Assembly (NCBI RefSeq): GCF_000002995.4
Contig: NW_025062475.1
Location: forward strand, 6,204,187-6,268,186
Direction of reading: 5' to 3'
Source: Brugia malayi
Taxonomy: Eukaryota > Nematoda > Chromadorea > Rhabditida > Onchocercidae
Length of the DNA: 64,000 nt
A program made the position numbers and the translations under genes. This document shows positions 46,788 to 60,100 of the stretch, piece by piece. The stretch's first letter is position 1; the number at the start of each line of letters is the position of its first letter. The notes under the pieces are model-generated. The model searched no databases, was not told the DNA's origin, and saw only the letters and a program-made list of their open reading frames with translations.

Positions 46788-49700
46788 ATGAGAAAGTTTC
46801 TTGATAACAATGATAAGAACTATTGTGGCACGAGTATGTTAAATAATCAATTTAGTGATTTTTTTTTTTTTTTTTTTTCTAAAGGAGAATCGGATGCTAA
46901 ACGAAAATTGTTTCTGATGCCTTTCTCTAGCCACTTGTGCTTTACAAGAATTTTGCAACTGCATAATATATATTATGTTAAGTAATCAAAACTGAATTGA
47001 TAGCAACTTGAAATGATGGCTAATAAATTTGTTTGTTCAGATCAAAAAATTCTTTTAAAGTTTTAGCTTGTGATTATTGAACTTCTATCGATTATTTGTG
47101 CTTTCCCATTTTTGAAAGGATAGCTCATCCATTGCAATGCTGTGTTAAGCTTAAATTGCTTGAGTAAATAGAATGTTTCAAGTATTTTATATGTTTTGGC
47201 TATCGTTTCGACAGACTTTAATGCTTAAAGATTAATTTCATAGTTAACAATTTCATAATTATGCTAGCAACTGATATTTCTTCAGACTCAGTTTCGCCTG
47301 CACTTTTAAATAAGACATTGATTGCTGGTATGGGAAATTTCGGGAAAAGGTTATCATTTATCACAATAAATACAAATGAAGATCCATCAGCAATTGCGAT
47401 ATTCCTGGAAGAGTTAGATAACCGCTGTTGCATTCTTTGTTTAAGTTATGTCGAATACATACAAGAAGTAATATGGCGTATTCAGCAGCACATGTCTTTA
47501 TGTGACATTGACGTTTTGTCAGAATAGAATTATGATATGAAATTATATGACAAATATACAAAAGTAGTGCAAGGAGTAAATTGATTTGATGACATCTTCC
47601 AAATGATAGATCTGCATGGCACATTTAATGGTTACTTAAATTACCTTCGGGGAAGAGGGAAAGTTTATTGCGAAGGCTAAATTTAATTTCATATGCGAAC
47701 GACCGCAATTTAGACTAAACTGTAGTACTCTGATGTTCTGTTTCATATATTCCGCTGTGTGACAACTTATCCCCGTCTCGTAAGCTTGAAGTGAGTTAAC
47801 TATGCTTTAGAAAAGTTTTCTTTCTTAGTTTTTTAAGATTATTAAAAAGCTAATAAGTTGTACATTTGAATCATTTGGGTTTTTCATCATTTCTTTTGAA
47901 AAGAAATTTGAAAAATACTTGATAACTGCATTTTCATCAAATTTCTTGCTTTTCAAGAAATCCCGGTCTGATGTGTGAAAATGATAGTGCTACACCTCCT
48001 GAGAGGTCAGACATATCGAGCTTTCTTTTTTAACTAATTTGGTTTACTTAATGAATTAACTTAGCGGATGACTGCACCAAAGGATTAGTCAGTTGTTCAG
48101 TGTTTTCATGAGACATATATCTTAATTAACTGAATATAATGACGGGAAGGATAGTAAAGAAAAGAGATGAAATGTTTTATACATCATAATCCTTCCAATC
48201 ATTAAGTTTGAAAATCTAACTAACTGGAATTATCATGCCTTTCCTGAGGAATAGAATGCTGCTGAAAAGCTCGAAATTTAACGTAGTAGAAGTCAGAAAT
48301 TTAGTAAAAATTCACAGAACTTCATTTAAATTTTAAAAAGTTCTTTTATTACCAACTTTGCATCCATTTTTTTTGTGGCTGAAAAAACTTTTTTTTTTTT
48401 TTTAAGTAACAGAATGCATTTATAGATTACTACGAATTGTTGATGTAACAAATATTAATACAAATTCGAAAGTAAATCATGTAATTTAGCCTATTTGGTT
48501 TAGATACATTAATTGACCTAGTATAATTTATAAGTTCCAGTATTTCGAATAAAAGGAAATGTTTTGAATTCTTAACAAAATGAATTTTCATTGATTTGAA
48601 TTACCTTCGTCGGTGTTTGTGATCTTTGAAATTTTGGATGATGAAGTCGTTCAATGTATCGATAATCTATTAATTTAAATATATCATTTCAGAAGAATTT
48701 TGACCGTATATTGGAAGCGTATGAATCAGTTATGTCGAAAGACTATGAGGAACCGGAGCCAGATTATGTTAGTTTTTGTTTGTTAAATTTTAGCTTATTC
48801 TTTTAAAATGGATGCAGAAAGGAATTTCATGGATGCTTGTTCTAATGGCTTTAAGAAATGCATTCTTCCTTCTTCATAGATTTCCTCTGGACATTGTTTT
48901 GACTAATTTCACAATTTTCAGTGATTAATAATCCATTGAAGTGATTTGTGAACTAATGTTTTTGAAAAAAGTAGCAAATTTTCTGTTCTTTGATTACAAT
49001 ATTACTAAAATTTAAGAATGAAAAACAATTCATTTCTATAATTTTACTACCTGTTATTTACAATGTCAAGCGATAAGTAATGGTCTTGAGATTTTTTGAT
49101 TTGATAATCCAATTTCTAATCTGATGTTTTTTGCGAGAATATTTGAATTCATTTACAATTTCATATTTCCTACATCGCTTCTTTTGGGAAGAACCATTGC
49201 AATTTGCGTAGGATTTCTCAATAGTTTTGTTTGACAATATGATTTTAATTCGTAAACGATAAGAGATAATATATCATATTACTCTTCTTCGACCCAATAC
49301 TTTTTGCGTTTAGTACCTACAATCAGAGTGCACGCGGTCTGGAAACATTAGATAGACCTATCAGAGCACTTCATATCTACTACTGCGCAAAGCTTCATGA
49401 TTGATAGCGCTGATAGTGAAGTATAGCTTATACCGCTGTGATAATGGCTTTGATTAGATTACTGCAATTAGTTTTAAGTATGCACTCTTTTCTTCAAATC
49501 GACCATCTGTTTGGATAAGAGCAGCGCAACAGCAGAAACTGTCCTATATTGTTTCTTCCTGTAGCAGACATTATGTCCGGAAATTCCGTTTTATATGTCT
49601 ATCTCTTTTTCTGCCCGCGAAATAGACGAACATACCCGTAGACTAATATTATAATTTCTCAAACTTTTCAAAGCTTGAAAATTAGATTTTTTGTTTATGT

Positions 49701-51064
49701 GGTTCAACATAAATTCATTAGATTGAAAAAATTCTAAAACATTGTCATTCAGTTCAAGTTTCAATTTTACTACAGTTAAAGTTTCAGTTTTAATCCATTT
49801 CGTAAGTAACTAAAATATTGTTTTAATTTTTGAAATATATCGAAATATAAGTAAGAGTAACAATTCGAAGTGTGCTGTAACTTTTATCTAAGGTTTGTAG
49901 CTAAAAAAATTTGTCGCATCTTATAGTGATGTTATATTTAAAAGTATTTCTGTAATTTTGCTTCATAATTTTTCTTTTTTAATGAGGAAAGTAATTATTC
50001 TAAATTTCAAATATTTGTATAATCAGTGCTAAACTCGTATGAATTATCCTGCAAAAAGGCGTAATATTTTCGGTTTGATTCTTATGCAATATCTAATATA
50101 TTCTGTCTGAAATGACTTTGTTAGCGAGCTTGATTATAAGTTTCTTCTATCATTAATAAATGTCATTTCTCTTAGATATCATTTCCTCTCGCTATCATAA
50201 AATTTGTCTCTTAATTAATATTAGATGGATTAAAGTGATAAACGCCTCTGGAAATGAATTAATTCCTTTAGCGATTGCTAATGCTTTTATGCTTTAAATT
50301 CTAGACTATAATGAGTATAAGTTTTCTTAGTAATATAAAGTTTTGGACGTATAATTGGGCATAGTATGGGAGGCAATGTAATTCTGTGATGTTTGCATTT
50401 CCGTAAAAGTTTTAAAACAAGAGATTAATAGTAAGCACTTTTCACTTTTATATTTATTTCTAAATATCTTTGGCGCTTAAAAATGTATCGCAAAGTTGCG
50501 AAAAGCAAAGTAAAGTAAATAGTTCCTTATCTTACCTTATATGTGAATAACTTTACCTGAAAGTTAAGCCTCAGTAATATATATATATATATATATATAC
50601 TTACATTTTTCTCTTTCATTATTTTCCTTTTCACTAAAACAATAATTTAAAAAAGTTTTCGGAAATTACAATGTCGTTTTCGTACATACTTGGAAATAGC
50701 CTCAGATTCAGCATATGACCAATATAAATAAATCCAACATATAAACAAATTTAATTTTAGTGGCATATAAAATTTCCTTCATTTTGCTTATTTCCAAATT
50801 TACTATTCATAGTCACACAATTTACTATTCCCATTTCTGAAATTACAAATTTTGATCTCATCGTTTTATATATCTGATACTATATTTTGGTTAGTCCAGT
50901 ATTTATTTATGCCACGAAGATTAAGTTTTTTAAAAAAGCTCTCAGAATAGGATAATTGGAATCAATTTTGTCTGTAAGGAAATTATCGTTTGAAATGCTA
51001 TAATCTCTGCATAATCAAGATTTCATCAGTAAATTGGTTTTGAAGTAATTTCAGTTCAATATGC

Positions 51065-51112
<48 letters not shown>

Positions 51113-54100
51113 CTTTCATCTCAATCTGCATTATTTTTGTTGGATTTCCGAAGATCGTTGTCACAAAATTTAGAAACTCATTGCGCCGTTGTTCTCTTTT
51201 CTTTCAAATTATTATGTCTCTCATCATTTGTCATCTAAATCATAAGTTTGTTAGGCAAATTTAAGCTTTTTTTTTTGCAGTATTAAGTAAAGTGGAAATG
51301 GGCATCAATAGAATTGTTTTTAAAATGACTGACTAAGTGCTCAGTCGTTTCATATATTTAACAACAAAACTGCTGAGCGCACTATGTTAGCACTAATCGG
51401 AAATGCTTGGTGTAGTATATTCATTTACTTTATCAGTTATCTATTTCATTGATTCTTTACAAATAAACAGTCATTACAGATCACTTGTAAAGAATCAATC
51501 CAATCAACATAACTCAGATTCTAGAAACTTTTTATGTAAGAATCCTTTTTGTTGCTTTTTTCTAGATTATCTTTGCTAAATGAGTGAAGAATTGATTTGT
51601 TGAGAAGGATGATATTAATGATCTGTAGTACTCTATAAAATATATATCTTCTAGTCATTCTCCTACTTTGAGCTAATCTGAAATGCGATCAGTGCTGCTG
51701 CATTAAAATGCAAGCGGAATTTTCAATTGTTTTGCTATGATGTGGCTTATTAATTTTAGCTGGTCGATAGTTTAGTTCAGTGAAAAACGTAAATTATTCT
51801 GCTCCAATATGGGTTATATGGTATTAACGGGATGATATTAATGATATGGAGGAAGGAGGTTTGAAAAGAGATCCGGAACATTTCCGGTTACATAGTTCGT
51901 AAGAGTTAAAAGATATTGCTGTCAAATTCATAACTTCGTCAGAAATAGTGGATTGTGAAGAGTGAAATATTAATAAAATAGGATGAAATTAGTCATCGAA
52001 GTAATCCTGACGATTTTCATTTGCATTCCGGAAACAATCAGTCGTCTAGAAGAAATCAATTAGAAATGTGTTTGAAAGAAACATATAGATTTTGGGTAAA
52101 TTATGAAGCCTAAGTCCTTTCTTCTGTGAAATTGGTTGCATATGTGTTATTGACGAGTAAGGAAAGGCGCTAAAGACCACGAGAATATAACGAAGTTGGA
52201 TGAAAGCGTTGTATCGCATCGTATTTCTCATCAGTTTGTATCTTTCTTTGCCATTCACTTCGACAGAATTTAATGACCCCTTAAAAATGCAGTGTCTTCT
52301 TGACAGTACTCACCTCTGTGATTCATTTAGGTTCCGATCCATCAGATTTTGTAACAACTTCGTCAACACGAATTAATTCGCAAGAAATTAATTTAATGTC
52401 TCACATAAGATTTTGCATTGATGAAATATTTCACTGTTGGTATTTCTGAAAATTATTAATCTTTTGTTGCATTCAACGTTTTCTAGCATGAATTTTCTGG
52501 GCAGTATTTTTATATAAATTTTTTTATAAAGCTATAAAAGTTGATGATCATAACAACATCCAAAAAAGTCTCTTGCCAAACATAACTGTCATTTCAGGAA
52601 AGGGGTAAAAGCAGTGATAAATTCAATCAAAATTCTATTCTACTTACGACATTTTTCCCACTATTATCTAAAAAGATTTATTATCTAATTCGTGACTTTT
52701 TTAGGTTTAATTCAAAGGAATTTTATATTTAGACATATTTGAAAAGAAAGTATTTTAAAAAAGTTATTTTCCAAATTCATGGCAAATTTAAGAGAAATTT
52801 CTTTGAATGATTTTGAAATATTAAAAAAACTTGAAAAAAATTGCGCAGCATCGGCTCTATTCATTTTCATGCATAGCTTACAATATTGCACAGAAGCGTC
52901 AATCAAATGACCACCAATTCGTCAGGCGTCATCCTTGACGCATGCTCGAATTTAAATCAATTTTATTGAAAAGAATGAAAGTCCTTGAGAAATAGAGAAA
53001 AGGCTAAAAGACGAAGGCGAAGAGAAGAGCGACAAGTTGTTTTGTGTAGATAATGTATGGCGAAATTGTCCATACTCCGCCCGTTTATCATCATTGTATT
53101 ATTTCGTCCGTTCATTTCAAATTTACGCCAAAAATAAGTGCTGTTCCTCCGGAAATTAACATTAGGATTTCATGTTGTACGCGTGGTCGCTAAGAGCTTA
53201 ATTCTTTCATCGATTATTTATCATTTATCATAATTAGTGAGAAAATTAACTTCATAAAACTTATTCGTTTTTTGATTGATCGTTAAGAAGTTAATTGTAG
53301 CTGTTTCTCTTCCATTTTTTTTTTTTTTTCATTATTAAAATTTCATTCAAAAAAAGAATGAAAATTTGGAAGAAAGAAAAGTGATTTCCGGTTTCTGGCC
53401 GCTGATTTAAACAGTTTTCTGCCAAAGAAAAAATATTAGATATTGTTATATTTTTTTTTTTTTTGTTATTTCATATAGATTAAAACGAGAAAAAAGTCGG
53501 TAGTGAAAATATTTATTCATTTCTTGTGTTGCTTTCATCAAGTACAACGTTTCACTACGTCATACACTTTTAATTGTCCTGTTTATCTCAATTTTTGATA
53601 CTGTAATGATCAGCTCGATATACTTACTGATTTACAATTCATTTTTTATCCTTCTTCAACCTTCGTTTCATTATTTATGTTGAAGAGTTTCAAATTTCCC
53701 ATACATGAATCTTTATTGCTATAAAAAGCCTTCAAAATACAAAGCTCATTAACAAATTTAAATTAACTCGTAAATGACCTTCAGACATCTGAAGTGCAGA
53801 AATTTAAAAACAGTTGCCGTTTTTCGTCTTCTGAATCATATGGTAATAAACAATAAGGTAATAATTTCAATATTGTTTAGAATTGAACAACTAATTTTTA
53901 ACAGTGCTGAAGTATCTGCCCCGTTTTTTGGGTCACCGTTTGAACGATCAGATAAATGTCGAATGACAATGAAACGTGAAGCGTGGAGACAAAAAGAAAA
54001 TCCTTTGAGAATGATTTTAAAAAAACTTCACACTGCTTTTAATTTACATCACCTGACAAGAGTAAATCTTTGACTCCTGCCTGCACTATTTTGCTTTAAA

Positions 54101-57100
54101 CCATTCATTTAAATTCTTTCACATTGCACTGAGCAGCTTCTTATCACAGAAATTCTAAAAATGGTTTACGCTTTCTTTACCATTATTTATTATTGATTCA
54201 TTTATCATATTTCGTACTAAAATGCAAGTTAAAAATTTCATCCATAAAATATAAAGCAGGAAAGTTAGATAAGATTAATTGAATAAAAACTTTTCTACTA
54301 CTTTTATCATTTCAACTTAGGGATTTTTCAGTTAATATTACTGTTGTCAGAAAATCGAATATTAATGTTACCACACTCGAGGTGCAATGTTTTGATACGC
54401 GGCAATTTATTAATTCTTGAATTTCATATATTATTTGCCAGTCAAGGAGTAATCAGTTCTACTGTTTATTGAAAGTAAACAGCACTAAACCTTTTCGAAA
54501 ATCCATGAAGATATTAGAAAGGTTTCTAGCGCAAAATTCCTTTCAAACAAAATCCACAGTCCTTAGATGACCCAGGTGTGATTACTTTTCTTTGCAGTTT
54601 CTGATCCATTAATACATATTCATGATTACGTTATTATCATAACTAATATCCGTCGCAGCTGCGTAAACTTTAAAATTCTCATTGCTGTCGCACCACTGTT
54701 AGCGTTTGTTTTCAGCATAAAATGATGATTTTCTATACAGTCTGCTCAACCTTCCATATGTGCCTATTCAGTAATTTGGATATAAGATTAAGCTTTGAAA
54801 ATTTATCTTTTATAATTAATTAATAAAAAGTAAGCAATACAACAATGTGATAAAAACTCACCGCTATTTCTCCTCATTTGACGCAATTAACAAAGTGAAG
54901 GATTTTTGCGCCAGTTATTATTGTGCTTTGTGAGCATGATCATATAATAGCAGATAACATTTCTTCTTCAATTCAAATTGCCATTGATCATCTTCAAATA
55001 TTAATTTCTTTCATGTCATAGTATTTAATGAATCCATCATTGTTTCAGTCAACTGGTTTATGCAAAATACAATAAGTTCTGTAATGTTATCCAAAGCTCA
55101 ATTCATGGAACTTCTTTTGTTTGTTTTTAATGATTATCAGATCTTCGTCTCAGATTATTTCAAGCGAGTGAGAATTGACCGATTACACACATAAAACTAT
55201 AGACAACTTTCAGGAATAAACAATAAAAAGCTTGAAAATATAATTTCTAAGCTTCTTATCACATATAAAATATAACAATGTGTTCTGTTGGACCACTTGA
55301 AATGAAAATACAATATATGCACTTTTGTAAGAAATTAAAAGTTATTTTCGTTCTAGTTCACATTTCTTTTTGTTAACTGTCACTTCATGTTCATTTATCC
55401 TTTTAGTCATAGCGATTTGACTTTAACATTCTCCTAATGAATTTTAGGTTTTTTTTTTTTTTTTCTAATGAATTGTTTTCGTTTAAAGTTTTTTTGCTTT
55501 TATGATTAATTGATACATTATGAGTTTCGCTTAATTTTGTCGACACTTTTTAAATTTCACCTGTTTAAATCTTTAAACTTTAATTGGAATTTTTATTTAC
55601 TGTAGAAGTGATAAATTTAGCTTTCCTTATAATTGTTGTCTAGTGCTTTCAATATACTTAAAAATCATATTAATAAAGCGAATAGTGTAAGCGAGCTATG
55701 TCTAATATATCTGTCTATATTGAAATTTTTTTTTAAAAATTCCATTTAGAAACTCTTCAAAAAATCAGGAAAAAACATTCCATCAGAAATCAAATCTAAA
55801 TGATCGAATAATAAATTGATAATTTCATTTGCCTTTTTCTCCGCCAATCCACTATTTGCTCCAAGTACTTTAGTGATTATTGCAAAACACCGCCTTAATT
55901 TCAATCAAATTTCTACATCATAATTCATCAAAATCTTTCTTTTTTTACCCTACTATTAATAATTAATCTGCAAAATAAAATGTATTTATTACTTATAGCT
56001 ATATGCCACATAAAATGTCAAGTATTTTTTATAGTTTTCTTTTCAATAATATAAGTTTATTTAATCTGATAGATTATATTCATATATTTCTGAAAGTCAT
56101 CACCTTCCCAGAAATTGTAAATAAATTTTAAAAGCTTCTGCTATTGTAGCTATCAGGTGTGACACGACGTAACGATCTATTGAAAGAATATTTGTCATTA
56201 CCATATCAGTAATTTGTGGTAAATCTACCAATCATTAAATTTCTTTTAATTGTCACTAAAATTGCGATTTTATATAATTTTCTCACTTAATTTTATAATT
56301 TATAATGATTTTTGAGAAATTATCTATGAAGTTTTTATCTTGAAAAAAGTTGAATTCCACAAGCACAATTGAAAAAAAAAGTTGATGAATTTTATCTTTT
56401 TTCATGAAAAAAGTGGCAAATAAAATGAAAAAAAAAGGATTTCTTTCCAAAAGTTCCGTACAGTCGTTTGCATATTTTCTGCAATGCCCAAAACTAAGCA
56501 ATTATTTTGCATTAAAACGGTTTTTTAATGAAATTAAGTATTGGGATGCGAGAAATTTTGCACTTTTAACACTTTAACACTTTCTTTTCCGGAAGAATTC
56601 GAATTGTAGAATATTTTCTTTCATTCTGCGAAAAACTGGGAACTTAAACTGACTCCAGTCATTCTCAAAAGTTCACGCTAGACTAATGGGCACTATTGGA
56701 ATTTGTCTTGTCACTTCATTTAGGAACCTTTCCGAAGATGACTGGAGCATTCCTGCTTCAGAACAGCAGATGATGATAAGCATATAAACATATTCTTATT
56801 GATTAAAACTGCTGCAGAATGATTGATTATTTCTAGTTAGTAATTCGTTTATTTCGGATAAACTATTAAATATGCTTGAGATTATTTTAAAATCATTTTA
56901 TAAAAAAAAATTATTTTCTAAAAAAAATGATTGCTAAAAAAATTAATAAAGGAATAAATGAGCTAATTTAAAACGAGAATTTTAGATGGAAGATGGCATG
57001 TAATGAAGTCAAATTGATTGTAATAACTCTTCTAATCGGGCAAATTAATTTTTATTCTTTCCCGTATCACCAGCATTCCTTATTATTCTATCAGAATATT

Positions 57101-60100
57101 TATCATGAAAGTACCTCGAGTGTTATACATAAGATCAGAACATTGATTATTTTTTGAAATTACTCCCTCCAATTTCAATTTCTTTTCGGAATTTCGCAAA
57201 TAGTAGCATCAGTTATCTCTGACTGAAAAGCACAATAAAGTTTTGACTTCTTTAAAACTTTTTCCTTTTCTCTACTGTTCAGATAGGAATTTTCATCAGA
57301 ACGACTTTACAATATTACAAATAATTACACTTCCTGAATTGATGAACTTCACTCCTTTTGATGGATTAGTGGTCAGACTACTTTATTTTCTTTTAACTTT
57401 CAAAATTGACGACGTAACAATGTTTTGGTGAACAACCACCTCACATTATTATTAGTAGTATTAAAATTTTCACTTTAAAACAAATCAAAATAAAATCCTA
57501 TGTAATGTTTGAATTACAGTCCACTGAACAAATTTTATTTCCTATCCTAAGGCAAAATAAAAAATAGAAGAAAAGTATATATACAGAACATCATTTTTTT
57601 AAATTTCGGATGTTCTCCGACCTGCACTTTTGCTTGGAAATTTTTCATTTCAGAAAATTGAAATGACCTCTTATTGAAACATTATCTTGACAGAGGTAAC
57701 CTCATATACCGCTTGTGTGACTTTGAAATTTCTGAAAAATTATGAACTTATAAATGAGACAAATCATAAACCAAAATATTTTTTAAATTCGTTTTTTAAT
57801 TAAGATTTTAAAGACATATTCTTCTTCATAGATATAAATTATTACAACTTCATTTTAGTCGAAAATTTAATTATTCTTCAAGTCTTTCTGGATTAAGCTT
57901 AGTTTAAATTCAGTTTAAATAGTAATTCCATCCATATTACCAAAGTGTTGACAGTTCTGGTGTACTGCCTTTTTTACTTCTTTGTCATTGAAATACAAAA
58001 GATGTTGTCATCTGTCTGTGATGGTTGGACTGAGACGGTTGGCTAATTAGTCGCTCGTACATATTTTAATGCTTATTAAATCTTCGCAAATTTCATTTTC
58101 AGCTTAAACTATAAACTCATTCTTATAACAAAATGGATACCTAAATATTACCACCTTAAGAATTAAGAATTTTTCTTTCATCTTTTTATGACAACAATCT
58201 TTTGGAAGTAAAAAATTAATTTAATCGAGCGTGAAATTTTTATGAATTTTTAGAGATAGTTTTGGAGTGTAATTTTTGTTTGATGTGAACCTGAGTGAAA
58301 AATAATTTCAGCTAATTATTCACAATACTTTCTTTGCTGAACTTTTTGGACATTTTTCTGATATTCAACTTGTATAGATGGTAGGCCTCAATAATGTCGC
58401 TACTTCGTTTTCCAATATATACATTTCTGATAGAACTTTTGTCCTAAATTTAAAGAAAGTTTGTAAAAAAGATAAAGAAGAATTATTTTTCGTTTGTCAG
58501 TAATTTTTCCTCTATCTCATATTATTCCTTTTATCTCTTGATTTTTGCAGAGAGATCATTTGACAAATTTATATTTGATTGGTTTAAATGGTTTTAATAA
58601 AAATGTGATGTATCAAGAAAAGAAACACAAGGAAATAACTTCGCTTTCCGTTCTTGTTTATAAATTTATTTCCTTTTGTGGTACGGTTGACCGAACTTAT
58701 TACAACATTTTATTATAAACGGCAACATGGATAGTCTTACGAAACCACTCAAAATTTAGTGAAATTATGTTATTTCAAACTTGCTTTTTGTTTCAGTTAA
58801 ATTTTCGGTTCAAGTTAAGTAACAATTTCATATAAATAAAATAAATAGAAATAAATTGATGCTAAAACTCTTTTGCTCTCTCATCACTCTGCACTTTTCT
58901 TCTCGTTCTTCCTATGAAAGTAATCCAAATGTTCTCTCTCTCCTCTATTTTGTTTTAGTTATTTAATGACATAATTAATGATAGACGTTCATTCTGCGAG
59001 AAAATTTTTAGTTTTTTTAGAAGTTAAAAGAAGTGCTATCTCTCAATTCTTTTCATTCTTTTTTTCTTGATTCTTTTCATTCACATATCATTCAAGTAAT
59101 AGAATTCCAACCACTAATTTTCGTACAAAAAGATAACTAAACTTTACACTGAAAACTTTAGCAGTCTAAAAAAATTTCTTTCTCATGTTTCTTAACGAAT
59201 GTCTTTTCCCATACAAAATTTCTCCCAAATATTCCCTTTCATTCAGTCCTTCATTTATTATCACCATTAGAATAATTTCAAAATTTAATTCCGAATATTT
59301 GATTGTTTCCTTTTCTACTCTCAATTCATAATTTTAAAACAGAAAAATGCAGAATTATGTTGCACGTGGGTGGACAGGTCACTTCTTTCAAAAAATAACT
59401 TTTATCTTCCAAGGTCAGCATTTACTCAAATTTAGACTAATCATGGACGACAATGTTATCACCCACTAAAAATTTACAACATTATGTTAAAATTCTTTTG
59501 TTTTCACTTCATTCTGATTTGAAAATTTGATCTTAAATTTCATCATTTACTCGTTTCCACTGTTTACTATAACTTTAAACGAAAGCATTCCCGTGAATAT
59601 TCCTTTAAATAGTGTAAATTGTAATTTACTATGTTTTATGAACAGATTTTATTCCAACAGGATCTGCAGCTTCTGTTCTTGCAGACTTGTGATGACGACA
59701 CATAGAACAAACTCGAAAAAGCTGTTCATGATGAAACAGACCGATAGGCTTGCTTCCATCACTTAACTTTTTCCTCTAATATTTTATAGATCTGCTTCAA
59801 GTTCATATCTGTCACAAAGGCCAGAATGAAAATTTGAATAGTACACTTGTAATTTGTTCGCCACTACGTAAGAAAGTTTCCGTAATTCAGAATTAAAAGT
59901 AAAAAGATAAGTTGGAAGAATGAATATATGCTAATTCAATTATAAATTTCTTTAAGGAAATTTTTTAATAATCTTTATAAAAATAAAACATCGTTTTTGT
60001 TAAATTTTTTTCCTATTCCTTAGTTCACTTTCCCCTGTGCTACAAAGAAAAAGTAGAAAATTGAATTGAAGTAAAAAGCAAATTTATGGTTGGTAGGATC

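Noticed and set aside
47218..47624. Minus-strand frames over 47218-47624, thought of as a bacterial-type membrane protein
   Set aside because: The plus strand has a splice-bounded exon (47286-47467) in phase with its neighbours; the minus frames have no family signal.
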